DNA from: Takakia lepidozioides
Taxonomy: Eukaryota; Streptophyta; Takakiopsida; Takakiales; Takakiaceae
Direction: 5' to 3'
NCBI GenBank assembly: GCA_030704615.1
Contig: CM060731.1
Coordinates: forward strand, 90,374,756-90,438,755
DNA: 64,000 bases
In this document: in pieces, positions 12,601 to 24,400 of the stretch
Numbering within the stretch: the first letter of the stretch is position 1
Layout of the letters: every line of letters starts with the position of its first letter
Notes under the pieces: generated by a model
What the model was told of the DNA's origin: nothing
Databases searched by the model: none
What the model saw: only the letters and a program-made list of their open reading frames with translations
Translations under genes and position numbers: made by a program

Positions 12601-14050
12601 CCAAAGGAAGATCCGGAAGGCTTGTCGGAAGGATGAGCTGGCGAAGTCCGTGATGCAGGACTTGAGGATGGGGGTTAAATCGCAGTTCCACTTGCAAAAT
12701 GGACTGCTTTGGTATAAGCAAAAGCGTCTCTACGTGCCGAAGGGAGGGATCAGAGATAGCCTCTTGAGATAATGCCATGGTGGCCCGCTTGCGGGCCACG
12801 GCGGAGCCAAGCGCACTGCGGCACTCTTGAAGAAAGAGTATTTCTGGCCCAAACTAAGGGAGGAGGCAGAGGAGTATGTCAAGACATGCACCACATGCCA
12901 ACAAAACCGGAGCGAGTACAAAAAGCAAGCGGGGCTGTTACAACCCTTGCCGATTCCAGAGGGGACTTGGGAAAGCGTCTCGATGGATTTCATGATTGCT
13001 ATGCCGCTGTCAAAAGGATTCGATGCAATCACGGTGGTGGTGGATAGGTTCAGTAAAATGGGCCATTTCATCCCCACCAAGGAGACGGCAACGACGCAGG
13101 AAACAGGGCGACTTTACTTCGCCCACGTCTTAAAGCATCATGGAGTCCCGAAGGATATTGTCTCGGACCGCGATCCAAAGTTTACGAGTAAATTTTGGAG
13201 GGCACTCTGGAAGAAGATGGGGACGAGGCTGAAGATGAGCACCACCTTCCGACCTACGACCGACGGCCAAACGAAAAGAGCGAATTCCGTAGTGAAGCAG
13301 ATCTTACGGAATTACGTGTCGGCAGACCAAACAGACTGGGTGGAACACTTAGACGCGGCAGAGTTCTGTTATAATAACACAGAACACTCCGCAACGGGAG
13401 TTTCCCCTTTCGTATTGGTCTATGGAAAAGCACCTCTGGTGCTGACAAGTTGGGCCGCCCAGGACGTTGAGGAACCGGTAGTAGCGGCGGTACTGGAAGA
13501 ACGCGAGCGTTTGTTGAAGCTCGCAAAATACAACATTGCCAAAGCTAGGAAATGGTATGAAAGGCAGGCAAATCGGAAGCGGAGGGAAGTGAAGTTTGAG
13601 GCAGGCACGAAGGTCTGGTTGAACATCAAGAATTTTCGACTACCTCCGGAAGTGAGTCCAAAGTTCGTACCTCCGTATGCGGGACCTTTTCGCATCCGGA
13701 AGGTTATGAATGAGGATGTGTATGAATTGGAGCTGCCGGCAAACAGCAAGGTGCATCCAGTATTCCACGTCTCCCTTTTGAAGCCTTACTTCAAAGATGA
13801 AGCGCGTCCGAATCGGCATCAAGTGTTGCGTCCGCCACCTATGCTGTTGGATCATGAAAATGAACCTGAATACGAGGTGGAGGCAGTACTTAAGTCGAGG
13901 AGGTTTAAGAATCGAGAAACGGAGTATCTCGTCAAATGGAAGGGCTATCATCATGTGGAGGCATCTTGGGTGCGTGCCTCAGAAATGGGAAACGCATCCG
14001 AGGCGGTCGCAGCTTTCGAAGGGCGACCTCAAAAGCGGAAGAAGCGTTGA
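9630..14050 (+). pseudogene. Gyp-B gag-pol-chromodomain, broken
   Basis: This region is collinear with the Gyp-C polyprotein. A deletion just after the ATG at 9630 removes part of the gag N-terminus and shifts frame. Stops lie near 10177 (TAG in gag), 10858 (TAA after protease), 11426 (TAG before RT), 12515 (TAA after RNase H) and 12770 (TAA in the integrase zinc-finger region). A deletion near 11205 joins [11 protein letters not shown] to a later segment. The protease motif DTGA is altered to DTKA. RT YIDDIL (11785-11802) and RNase H EIHTDASD are intact. The last 407 codons (12827-14050) stay open through the integrase core and a C-terminal chromodomain (EYEVEAVLKSRRF...[15 protein letters not shown]). 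Confidence 0.92.
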
Positions 14051-14326
14051 TGGGGACATCAACCTTGGAGCGTGGGGGAGGAAATGCATGCTTAGCCCGG
14101 CTTAGCTAGCTTAGGAATCCGATTGCAAAAACTTGTATTGTACAAAACGTGCTATAAATAAAAATGGATTCCAAATGTTGTGCGTCCTATTTTGTTTGGA
14201 ATGGTGATGCATGGTGTGGTTGGCTAGTGTGTAGAATGCATGCTAGCTTACAAAAGTGGGAGAGGTAAATTGGGTTAATCGTGTGTTTGCGCAGTGCCGA
14301 AATCGGGTGATTCCCATCCAAGGGGC

Positions 14327-14936
14327 AAGGAAACTTGCGCCTTCTTTAGGAGTTCACGTGCTAGTGCGCACTTGGCGCGCGCGCATAATATAACTGCGCT
14401 GCCGAGGGGGTTGCTTTGTAGTGCGGGCTAACGCGGAAGCTACGTGCTTCCATTCACGTACTATAATCGTGTAGCCTCGGGACGAAGTCATAGTGTGGCT
14501 TCGGCGTGTTCCCGTACCTCAGGCCAGCATTCCAAGGCGGACCCAATTGTAGTCATTGGGGCGCGCGGTTGGTTCAAGGTTATCTTCCTAGTCAAAGAGG
14601 GTTCGAGGTGAACCCTTGCTCCAGGTGATGCCAAAAGCGGCATCATGAGCGGTCGCAAGCAATGTTGTTGCAGTAAGGCGATTTGATCCTCGGGGAGGAT
14701 CGTTCCTTGGCCTTGAAGTAGGCCAAGAAGAGAGCACTGGGAGGAGCTTGAGAGGCTCCACCCTTGGCCGGGACTTGGAGGAAGTCGGCCGAACTAGCTA
14801 GTGGAGATTAGAGTCAAGTGTGGGGTTTGGTTCTTTGCATGGGACGCCATGGTATGGAAACAAACTCCTTGATGTGGGACGGCACAACTTGGATGTCCGT
14901 TTCCACAAAAGGGACAAGCCGATGAGGACATCGGCT
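14327..14936 (+). other. Structured 3' non-coding region of Gyp-B
   Basis: Between the pol stop (14050) and the 3' LTR lies a run of short inverted repeats matching those of Gyp-C at 26325-26934. The last stem, 14917-14936, reads AGCCGATG, loop AGGA, CATCGGCT. Gyp-C and Gyp-A have AGTCGATG / CATCGACT at the same place, a paired substitution that keeps the stem. Confidence 0.6.
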
Positions 14937-14955
14937 CCCTGTTGGTAGGGGTGTG

Positions 14956-15680
14956 TGTCGCGGCCCTTTGCCTTGAGGGCAGGGGTTTGGGACACAAGAG
15001 GGGCTGCCCCTGTGGTGGGGGCAGTGGCAGTGATAGGTATGGGGGGGCTGAAGCACCCTTGAGTGCCCAAGGCACTCAAGGAGGCAGAGGCGCTCACTAG
15101 GTGGAGCCCCGCACACCGGGTGGCGGTGGGGGTGGCTCCACAAGGGGTGGTGGTAGCTTAGCGGGACTTAGTGGGGGTGGCATAGGACTCACCCTAGGGC
15201 GGAGACCTCGTGGTGGGAGTCGTGGGGAGTCTTGGGACTCATCACGGTCCATAGGGGCCGTGGTGGGTGGGCCAAGACTCACCGCGACTCATCACCGGGA
15301 GTCGAGGGTGGTCGTGGTGGTTTGGCATAAAGTGGCATGGCTGTTTGTGAAACCCCCGCGGACAGCTACAGAAGTTTATATAGGGAGTAGTAAACCCAAG
15401 AATGGTGCAAGCCCGTTGGTGACCAAAAACTAGTGAGTAAGCGAGCGAGCCGGAAAGCGACCAAAGAGTGGGGAGCTGTTCCGGACTGCCAACTACCAAA
15501 GGGAATTCCTGGTTCCAAATCGTTGGAGGGTTCTTTGGGAGATCAAAGGGGGGACCATTATGCCCCGGTGAGCAGCCGAAGCTCCATATTGGCCCGGCGG
15601 CCAGATTGGGAGTTAGGCGCGCGCATCAAGGGAGTAACTATGACTTGAGGGGAGAGCTTACCGAAGTGAGGTGCGCGACA
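14956..15680 (+). repeat. 3' LTR of Gyp-B
   Basis: This 725-bp LTR, TGTCGC...GCGACA, is preceded by the purine-rich tract GTAGGGGTGTG, the likely polypurine primer. It is followed at once by the second GAGAC target duplication. Confidence 0.93.
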
Positions 15681-16156
15681 GAGACGGTAACGGCACAGGA
15701 GACGGGGCGACTTTACTTTGCCCACGTCTTCAAGCATCATGGACTCCCGAAGGATATTGTCTCGGACCGTGATCCAAAGTTTACGAGTAAATTTTGGAGG
15801 ACACTTTGGAAGAAGATGGGGACGAGGCTCAAGATGAGCACCGCCTTCCGACCTATGACGGAAGGCCAAATGGAAAGGGTGAATTCCGTGGTGAAGCAGA
15901 TCTCGCAGAATTACGTGTCGGCAGACAAATCGGACTGGGTGGAGCACTTGGATGTGGCAGAGATCTATTATAATAACACAAAACATTCCGCAACGGGAGT
16001 TTCCCCCTTCGTATTGGTTTATGGAAAAGCACCTTTGATGCTGACAAGTTGGGCCACCCAAGACGTTGAGGAACCGGCAGCAGCGACAGTGCTGGAAGAA
16101 CGCGAGCGTTTGTTAAAGCTCGCAAAGTACAACATAGCCAAAGCTAGGAAACGGTA
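15681..16156 (+). pseudogene. Gyp-A integrase fragment between insertions
   Basis: This is the continuation of Gyp-A pol after Gyp-B. It covers the integrase core with [26 protein letters not shown] and [14 protein letters not shown], including the second catalytic Asp (VSDRDP). The catalytic Glu position reads GQMERVN. The fragment ends at ARKRY, where the solo LTR is inserted at CGGTA. Confidence 0.9.
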
Positions 16157-16889
16157 TGTCGCGGCCCTTTGCCTTGAGGGCAGGGGGCCGGGACACAAGT
16201 GGGGCTGCCCCTGTGGTGGGGGCAGTGGCAGCGATAGGTATGGGGAGCTGAAGCACCCTTGAGTGCCCAAGGCACTCAAGGAGGCAAAGGCGCTCACTAG
16301 GTGGAGCCCCGCACACCGGGTTGCGGTAGGGGTGGCTCCACAAGGGGTGGTGGTAGCTTAGCGGGCCTTAGTGGGACTTAGTGGGGGTGGCATAGGACTC
16401 ACCCTGAGGCGGAGACCTCGTGGTGGGAGTCGTGGGGAGTCTTGGGACTCATCACGGTCCGTAGGGGCCGTGGTGGGTGGGCCAAGACTCACCGCGACTC
16501 ATCACCGGGAGTCGAGGGTGTTCGTGGTGGTTTGCCATAAAATGGCATGGTTGTTTGTGAAACCCCCACGGACAGCTACAGAAGTATATATAGGGAGTAG
16601 TAACCCCGAGAACGGTGCAAGCCCGTTGGTGACCAAAAACTAGTGAGTAAGCGAGCGAGCCGGAAAGCGACCAAAGAGTGGGGAGCTGTTCCGGACTGCC
16701 AACTACCAAAGGGAATTCCGCTTGCGAATCGTTGGAGGGTTCTTTGGGAGATCAAAGGGGGACCGTTATGCCTCAGTGAGCAGCCGGAGCTCCAAGTTGG
16801 CCCGGCGGCCAAGTTGGGAGTTAGGCGCGTGAATCAAGCGAGTAACCACCTAATAGAGGGGAGAGCTTACCGAAGTGAGGTGCGTGACA
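16157..16889 (+). repeat. Solo LTR inside Gyp-A
   Basis: This is a single 733-bp LTR, TGTCGCGG...GCGTGACA, with no internal region. It is flanked by CGGTA (16152-16156) and CAGTA (16890-16894), a 5-bp target duplication with one mutation. It is probably the product of LTR-LTR recombination that removed a full element. Host sequence resumes as YEREVNRKRREV, the integrase C-terminal region. Confidence 0.92.
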
Positions 16890-17387
16890 CAGTATGAACG
16901 GGAGGTGAATCGGAAGCGGAGGGAGGTTAAGTTTGAGGCAGGCATGGAGGTCTGGTTGAACATCAAGAATTTTTGACCACCTCCGGAAGTGAGTCCGAAG
17001 TTCATACCTCCGTATGCGGGACCCTTTCGCATCCAGAAGGTTATGAATGAGGATGTGTATGAATTGGAGCTGCCGGCAAACAGCAAGGTGCATCCAGTAT
17101 TCCACGTCTCCCTTTTGAAGCCTTACTTCAAAGATGAAGCGCGTCCGAATCGACATCAAGTGTTGCGTCCGCCACCTGTGCTGTTGGATCATGAAAATGA
17201 ACCTGAGTACGAGGTGGAGGCAGTGCTTAAGTCGAGGAGGTTCAAGAATCGAGAAACGGAGTATCTCGTGAAATGGAAGGGCTATCATCATGTGGAGGCA
17301 TCTTCGGTGCGTGCCTCATAAATGGGAAACGCATCCGAGGCGGTTGCAGTTTTCGAAGGGCGACCTCAAAAGCGAAAGAAGCGTTGA
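16890..17387 (+). pseudogene. Gyp-A integrase C-terminus and chromodomain
   Basis: This carries the GPY/F-like region ([26 protein letters not shown]), [12 protein letters not shown], and a chromodomain (EYEVEAVLKSRRFKN...[15 protein letters not shown]). A TGA lies near 16974 and a TAA near 17320 inside the chromodomain. It ends at the same KKR-stop as Gyp-C. Chromodomains of chromoviruses are thought to guide integration to heterochromatin. Confidence 0.9.
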
Positions 17388-18290
17388 TGGGGACATCAAC
17401 CTTGGAGCGTGGGGGAGGAAATGCATGCTTAGCCCGGCTTAGCTAGCTTAGGAATCCGATTGCAAAAACTTGTATTGTACAAATTTTGTTATAAATGAAA
17501 TGGTTTCCAAATGTTGTGCGTCCTATTTTGTTTGGAATGGTGATGGTATGGTTGGCTAGTGTGTAGAATGCATGCTAGCTTACAAAAGTGGGAGAGGTAA
17601 ATTGGGTTAATCATGTGTTTGCGCAGTGCCAAAATTGGGTGACTCCCACCCAAGGGGCAAGGAAACTTGCGCCTTCTTTGGGAGTTCACATGCTAGTGCG
17701 CACCTGGCGCGTGTGCGTACTATAACTGCGCTACCGAGGGGGTTGCCTTGTAGTGCGGGCTAACGTGGAAGCTACGTGCTTCCTTTCACGTACTATAATC
17801 GTGTAGCATCGGGACGAAGTCGTAGTGCGGCTTCGACGTGTTCCCGTACCTCAGGCCAGCATTCCAAGGCGGACCCAATTGTAGTGATTGGGGCGCACGG
17901 TTGGTTCAAGGTTATTTTTCTAGTCAAAAAGGGTTCAAGGTGAACCCTTGCTCAAGGTGATGCCAAAAAAGTGGCATCACGAGCGGTCGCAAGCAAATGT
18001 TGTTGCAGTTAGGCGATTTGATCCTCGGGGAGGATCGTTCCTTGGCCTTGAAGTGGGCAAAGAAGAGTGCACTGGGAGGAGCTTGAGAAGCTCCACCCTT
18101 GGCCGGGACTTGGAGGAAGTCGGCCGAACTAGCTAGTGGAGAGTAGAGTCAAGTGGGGGTTTGGTTCTTAGCCATGGGACGCCATGGTGCGGAAACAAAC
18201 TCCTTGATGTGGGACGCCACAACTTGGATGTTCGTTTCTACAAAATAGACAAGTCGATGAGGACATCGACTCCCTGTTGGTAGGGGTGTG
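17388..18290 (+). other. Gyp-A 3' non-coding region
   Basis: About 900 bp lie between the pol stop and the remnant 3' LTR. They are homologous to 26049-26953 of Gyp-C and carry the same series of stem-loops, including AGTCGATG / CATCGACT at 18252-18271. One stem (CTTGGCC / GGGCAAAG near 18040) is disrupted. No reading frame here looks coding. Confidence 0.6.
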
Positions 18291-18336
18291 TGTCGTAGCC
18301 CTTTGCCTTGAGGGCAGGGGGTCGGGACACGAGAGG
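18291..18336 (+). repeat. Truncated 3' LTR of Gyp-A
   Basis: TGTCGTAGCCCTTTGCC and about 30 further bases match the LTR start. The similarity stops at GAGAGG. The sequence to the right is the E2 ParB-like gene. Confidence 0.85.
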
Positions 18337-19129
18337 GAAGCCCCCAACATCACCTAGCTGGAAATCAAGTAGGAACTAGGCTTCAGCTCGTGGAATCGGT
18401 TTTGCGGGAGACTGCTCCAACCTCCCCTTTTTTGTCTTCTGCTTTTTCATTCTTACAGGTGAAGGCATCTGCTGCATTTGAATCTGCACTGCACCCTTCT
18501 GCTTTATTCTCTTGGGGGGGGGGGGAGGAAACGGCCTGGTCCGATTCAGAAACCAATTCAAAGACGGGCTGCTTCTTCTTCGTCTTTGCTGGAGAAGGGC
18601 CCGACTCCTGCTGGCGATTCTCCATGACCTTCAAATGCGACTGTTTCTCTGGCGCTTGGAACTGCAAAGCCTTGCCTTTCCAAACCACGTCCTTGAAACG
18701 CACAGGGCTAGGCCCGGCAGGGAGACCCGTGCTCGTGGATTGGCTGGGTGTGCGTGCTGCAGCTAGTTCCACGGATTCTCCATACGGCTCTTCGGATTCC
18801 TGCGATCCCTCTACCACCTCCACCTTTCGAGTTAGGCATGCAAACATCTTCTGCATTCAAGTGTCCTACCATACGGTCTAAGAATTGCACAACGAAAATG
18901 AGGGAGGGTTTCGGTGCTCGATCAGCTGCGCGCATCCCGATAGCACGGAGCTCTCACTGGTGGATGGGTTGCCTGCGTTGCCTGCTGCTGCGAGATGACC
19001 ATCTCCTCCTGAAGACGCATCTGCTTCCTCCCCTTCGGCATTGGCCTTCGCTCCGAAGTACAACTTGCGGAGCTTGCGACGATGTCTCTTCTCTGGTGCA
19101 GGAACTTCCTCCCTCTCAGGTTGGAGCAT
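18337..19129 (-). pseudogene. Divergent ParB-like gene, N-terminal exons only (E2)
   Basis: This reads leftward from ATG at 19129. The first exon encodes MLQPEREEV...RRKLRKLYF and, one frame over, ERRPMPKGRKQMRLQEEMVI. This aligns with the E-in exon-1 segment RRKLKALYYGRRPISRMAKLKLQQEIP, so a frameshift near 19065 breaks it. A second piece (18856-18383) is a low-complexity Glu/Lys/Ser/Pro-rich linker with a long homopolymer (C12 on this strand, near 18518), comparable to the linker before the ParB domain in E-in. The gene is cut off at 18337 by the Gyp-A remnant before the ParB domain. Assignment rests on exon-1 similarity and on position beside a palindrome array; moderate certainty. Confidence 0.45.
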
Positions 19130-19286
19130 AAGAAGAAAACAGACGTGGAAAAGGGGCGAAGAGTGCAGATGGAAAAGGCGCGTGAGGGGTGAATGAGTAG
19201 ACACGACAAATGAAGATGAAACGGCGAAGATGCACCGCTTGGGTTCGAAAGGCTGGGATGGAAGTGTCTCTTCGTTGCTATTTAAC
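19130..19286. other. Short upstream flank of the E2 ParB-like gene
   Basis: This 157-bp stretch separates the E2 ATG from the first GCGGCGCCGC palindrome. It has no repeat or recognisable promoter motif. Confidence 0.3.
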
Positions 19287-20710
19287 GGAAATGCGGCGCC
19301 GCATTTGCGTTTTCACTCTAACTCATCAGACGCTGGGACGAAAATGCCATGATATGTGAACACGTGGACCCACAGAATTGCGGCATCGCTTTTTCATGTC
19401 TGCACTCATGCTGGCTAAAGTGGCAGGAGGCGGCGCGGCCTGACCGTTGGTTAATGATGTTTGTTTTGCGGACGGCAGGCGTACATTTGACGATTCAAAT
19501 TTCGTAATGACGCATACCCGAACGGAAAGACGGTTTCATGCCTGGCATACAAAACGGAAATGCGGCGCCGCATTTCCGTCCCACTACTGCATGCCTGACA
19601 TACAGAACGGAAATGCGACGCCGCATTTCCGTTCTGGAAAGTCCGAATGTACGACTCCGACGGAAATGCGGTGCCGCATTTCATTTGTATTGTTTCATGA
19701 TTTTCAATCACAACAGGAATGTTGTGCCGCATTTCCGTTCCACTGTCACATACCTTACTTGTTGGACGGAAATGCGGCACCGCATTTCCGTTCTGGAGAG
19801 TATAAAGGTTTCCCCAGACGGAAATGCGGTGCCGCATTTCCGTCCCACACCTCCATGCCTGAGATACAAAACGGAAATGCGGCGCCGCATTTATGTTCGG
19901 GAAAGTCCGAAGGTGCGACTCGGACGGAAATGTGGTGCCGCATTTCAGTTGCAGTGGTTCATGATTTTCAATCACAACGGAAATGCGATACCGCATTTCC
20001 ATTCTGGAGAGTATGAAGGTTTCACCCGGACGGAAATGCGGTGCCGCATTTCCGTCCCACAGCTCCATGCCTAAGATACAAAACGGAAATGCGGCGCCAC
20101 ATTTCCGTTCTAGAATGTCGGAAGTTGCGACTCGGACGGAAATGCGGTGCCGTATTTCAGTTGCGGTGGTTCATGATTTTCAATCACAACGGAAATGCGG
20201 TACCACATTTCCGTTCCACTGTCACTTACCTTACTTGTTGGACGGAAATGCGGCACCGCATTTCCGTTCTGGAGAGTATAAAGGTTTCCCCCAGACGGAA
20301 ATGCGGTGCCGCATTTCCGTCCCACACCTCCATGCCTGAGATACAAAACGGAAATGCGGCCCCGCATTTATGTTCGGGAAAGTCCGAAGGTGCGACTCGG
20401 ACGGAAATGTGGTGCCGCATTTCAGTTGCAGTGGTTCATGATTTTCAATCACAACGGAAATGCGGTACCGCATTTCCGTTCTGGAGAGTATGAAGGTTTC
20501 ACCCGGACGGAAATGCGGTGCCGCATTTACGTCCCACAGCTCCATGCCTAAGATACAAAACGGAAATGCGGCGCCACATTTCTGTTCTGGAATGTCGGAA
20601 GTTGCGACTCGGACGGAAATGCGGTGCCGTATTTCAGTTGCGGTGGTTCATGATTTTCAATCACAACGGAAATGCGGTACGACATTTCCATTCCATTGTC
20701 ACATACCTTA
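19287..20710. repeat. E2 palindrome array, left part (GGAAATGCGG flavour)
   Basis: About twenty dyads are made of GGAAATGCGG, a 2-base centre (CG, CA, TG or TA) and CCGCATTTCC, spaced roughly 45-75 bp. Groups of spacers (CATGATTTTCAATCACAA, TCCATGCCT.AGATACAAAA) recur, giving a higher-order repeat of about 480 bp that is visible as near-identical blocks at 19745-20210 and 20215-20690. The array is split at 20710 by Gyp-C and resumes at 27679. It lies between the leftward ParB-like and rightward transposase remnants of E2. Confidence 0.85.
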
Positions 20711-21436
20711 TGTCGCGGCCCTTTGCCTTGAGGGCAGGGGGTCGGGACACATGAGGGGCTGCCTCTGTGGTGGGGGCAGCGGCAGCGATAGGTATAGGGG
20801 GCTGAAGCACCCTTGAGTGCCCAAGGCACTCAAGGACGCGGAGGCGCTCACTAGGTGGAGCCCCGCACACCGGGTTGCGGTGGGGGTGGCTCCACAAGGG
20901 GTGGTGGTAGCTTACTGGGACTTAGTGGGGGTGGCATAGGACTCACCATGGGGGCGGAGACCTCGCGGTGGGAGTCGTGGGGAGTCTTGGGACTCATCAC
21001 GGTCCATAGGGGCCGTGGTGAGCGGGCCAAGACTCACCGCGACTCATCACCGGGAGTCGAGGGTTTTCGTGGTGGTTCGCCATAAAATGGCATGGCTGGT
21101 TGTGAAACCCCCGCGGACAGCTACACAAGTATATATAGGGAGTAGTAACCCCGAGAACGGTGCAAACCCGTTGGTGACCAAAAACTAGTGAGTGAGCGAG
21201 CGAGCCGGAAAGCGACCAAAGAGTGGGGAGCTATTCCGGACTGCCATCTACCAAAGGGAATTCTCCTAGTCCCAAATAGGTGGAGGGTTTAGAGGGAAGC
21301 GAAGGGGGACCGTTATTTCCCGGTGAGCAGCCGAAGCTCCGAGTTGGCCCGGGCGGCCAGGTTGGGAGTCAGGCGCACGCATCAAAGCGAGTAACTATGA
21401 CTTGACGGGGAGCTTACCGAAGTGAGGTGCGCGACA
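20711..21436 (+). repeat. 5' LTR of Gyp-C
   Basis: This 726-bp LTR runs TGTCGC...GCGACA. It contains a hairpin at 20811-20835 (CCTTGAGTGCC, 3-nt loop, inverted copy) and a TATATATA box at 21130-21137 that probably drives transcription. Confidence 0.95.
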
Positions 21437-21438
21437 CT

Positions 21439-21450
21439 TGGTATCAGAGC
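21439..21450 (+). other. Primer binding site of Gyp-C
   Basis: TGGTATCAGAGC, two bases after the LTR, is the classic site complementary to the 3' end of initiator Met-tRNA used by many plant LTR retrotransposons. Confidence 0.9.
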
Positions 21451-21491
21451 TTAGAGTTCAGTACGCGATCGTCCTTGGGTTTGGCCTCATC

Positions 21492-24400
21492 ATGGGGTCG
21501 GGCAAGCCGAAGCGAAAGCGGAACGGCCCAAAAGATGATGATCCTGGTGAGCCCGATGGGGGCGACGTGTCACCGAGGCGGCCGTTTGAGGAAGCGATGC
21601 ATGTTTCCAAAAACGAGGCCGCCCAAGAGAGGGAGGAATCCGAGGAGTCGGAGCCCGAGGAATCCTTGAGAGCTCCGACAAACCAAGAGATGCCTCCCAT
21701 GCCGGCAGCCTTTTGGGAAGGGTTGTTGGCGCAATTTGGCGGGACGTTGAAAGACGTGTTGAAGGCGGCCAATGCCACTTCCACTAAGGCAAAGTTTAAG
21801 GTGAAGCCTAAGGAACCCGGCACCTTCGAGGGCGTCCGAAATCGGAAGGCACTCAACACCTGGCTCTTGGAGCTAAAGCTGTACTTCCGGGCGGCCAAGT
21901 TGAGTGATGAGGATCGGGTGGAAGTGGCTCCCACCTATTTGAGGGGCTATGCTCAACAATGGTGGCAGAAACGCCTTCACGACCGAGGCCCAAGCCCGGA
22001 AACCTTGAACTGGAGTGGGTTCAAGGAATTGATGAAGAGACAGTTTGTGCCCCTCAACGCGTCCTGGCTCGCCCGGGACAAGATGAGGAATTTGAAGCAA
22101 ACAGATGACATTCGGGGATATGTCCAGGCTTTCAATGTGCTGTTGCTCGAAGTCGCAGATATGGCAGAACCAAAAATGGTCTTCAACTTTGTGGCGGGAC
22201 TGGCCCCATGGGCCAGGCGGAAGTTGGAGGAGAAGCCGCCCAAGACTTTGAACGAGGCTATTGAGAGGGCTGAATGTTTCTCAGATGTCCCTAGGGGTGA
22301 AAGACAAGGCCGTACGGAGCTGAACCACAAGAAGATTCGGCGGGAAGGTGACTCCTTCCGACCGGAAAAGAAGTGGGATAGGCCACGCGGCAAAAATGGC
22401 ACGTGGAAATCGAAGGGAGGGCCTTCACACGTCAAGGCGGCACCCGGTGCTTCGAAAGGAAAAGCGGGTGGAGCGGCTTATGGCGGACAGAGGGCGACCT
22501 TTGATGGAGTGTGTTTCAATTGCGGGGAGCCCGGGCACATGGCCAAGAAGTGCACGAAGCCCCGGCAATTGAACATGACTCGGGCGACCACGGAGCTGTC
22601 GGAAGATACCATCAGTCGCCTGGTGGAAGCGGTGGTCGCCAGGACTTGCAAGGTAGGCAAATTTTCTTGTGAGTTGTATCAGGAAACTGGCGCCTTACGA
22701 AAAGGGAGTCAGTTATTGTTTGTGGATGGGATAATATCCGGAACTAATGTGTCGTTGTTGGTGGACACAGGAGCGTCGCACTCCTTCATGACACCGGCAA
22801 CGGCACAAAAGCTGGGACTCCCGACAAGTGACGTGGGGGCCTCTATTGAGGTGCGTTCTGCCAAAGGAGAACCACAGTTGGCGACAAGGTTGGCGATTGA
22901 TGTTCCCCTTCAACTGGGGAGTTGGGAGGGACGTGAGAACTTCACCATCTGCGAGATCGATGGAGTGGATCTCATTTTGGGGATGACCTTTTTGAGCAAA
23001 TCCGGAGCGGTCATAGATGGCCGCAAGAGAGTAGTCACGCTGCCATGTGGGAATGGTGGCGAGGTTTTACGAGTGTCAGAAACGCCCAAATCCGTGGGAG
23101 GGCGAATAAACCTTATGTCAGCAAAGGAGTGGGCCGTGGAGGAGGCACACGAACCCCAGTTTTTGCTTTACATTAGAGAAGTGAAGGGAGAAGGCGATGG
23201 GGAGCCGAGCCCAGATTGGATCAAGGGGATTTTGGAGAAATACCAGGATGTGATGCCGGAGGATTTACCAAGCGGCTTGCCACCGCGAAGAGGAGTTGAC
23301 CACAAGATTGAGGTGATACCGGGATCGGAACCGCCTGCCAAGGCACCCTACCGGTTGAGCCACAGGGAGTTGGTCGAGCTGAAGACTCAGCTCAAGGATC
23401 TAATGTCAAAGGGGTACATCCGGCCAAGTAAGTCACCTTACGGAGCCCCGGTGCTATTCGCAGACAAGAAGGATGGGACGCTGCGGATGTGTGTCGATTA
23501 CAGGGCTCTGAATAAGGTGACTATCAAAAACCGGTACCCTTTGCCAAGGATCGACGACCTCTTTGATCGGTTGGCAGGAGCAAAGTATTTCAGCCGGATC
23601 GACTTGCGCTCCGGCTATCATCAAATTCGGGTGGCGGAAGGAGATGAGGAGAAGACCGCGTGCAGGTATGGTTCATATGAGTTCTTGGTGATGCCTTTTG
23701 GGCTCACCAATGCACCAGCGACATTTAGCACGCTAATGAACAACCTTTTTCAGGAGTGGTTGGATGACTTTGTGATCGTGTACATCGACGATATCTTGGT
23801 GTATTCAAAAACAAAGGAGGAGCACCTGGAGCACCTCCAAAGGGTGTTCCAGAAATTGCGAGAAGGGAAGCTGTATGCCAAAGCTTCAAAGTGCGAATTC
23901 GGGGTCACGAAAGTGGAGTTCTTGGGGCATGTGATTACACAGGATGGGATCGAAATGGATGACAGAAAGGTGAGGGCGATCTTGGACTGGGAGCCTCCGA
24001 CTTCGGTCCCGGGAGTGCGTTCCTTCCTAGGACTCGCCTCCTATTACCGGAAGTATGTGAGAAATTTCACCAAGATCGCGGGGCCGCTGTCGGACCTTCT
24101 GTGTAAATCTAAAGTCTGGGCATGGAACACCTTTTGTGGCCAAGCTTTTGCTGAATTGAAGCAGCGGATGGCGGAAGCTCCAGTCTTAAAAATCCCGAAG
24201 TTCGGTCGTCCGTTCGAGATACATACAGATGCGTCGGACTTCGCGATTGGGGGTGTACTGATGCAAGATGGACGTCCAGTGGCTTACGAAAGTAAGAAAC
24301 TGAATGAAGTGGAGCGACGGTGGCCGACGCACGAAAAAGAGATGAAGGCGGTGGTGCACTGTCTTGAGCTCTGGTGCCACTATGTTGGTTCCAACCCAGT

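Larger units (their letters stand above)
8855..15680 (+). mobile_element. Gyp-B: Ty3/gypsy chromovirus nested in Gyp-A
   Basis: This full-length but mutated copy (6826 bp) has LTRs at 8855-9578 and 14956-15680. GAGAC at 8850-8854 and 15681-15685 is the 5-bp target duplication. The surrounding integrase frame of Gyp-A continues across the insertion, proving that Gyp-B arrived later. Its 5' LTR starts TATCGC in place of TGTCGC. Confidence 0.95.
4488..18336 (+). mobile_element. Gyp-A: degenerate Ty3/gypsy chromovirus with nested insertions
   Basis: This is an LTR retrotransposon of the same family as Gyp-C. Its 5' LTR is 4488-5212 and its internal region is 5213-8854, 15681-16156 and 16890-18290. 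Only the first 46 or so bases of its 3' LTR survive (18291-18336). Gyp-B (8855-15680) is inserted in the integrase region and a solo LTR (16157-16889) lies downstream. The original gag-pol frame has many stops and frameshifts. The flank left of 4488 (CTTGCCC) does not match the right side, as expected if the 3' LTR was truncated. Coding order is gag, zinc knuckle, protease, RT, RNase H, integrase, chromodomain. Confidence 0.9.

Noticed and set aside
19451-20551. Long repetitive frames in the GGAAATGCGG array
   Set aside because: They arise from palindromic repeats on both strands and shift frame between blocks. There is no coding signature.
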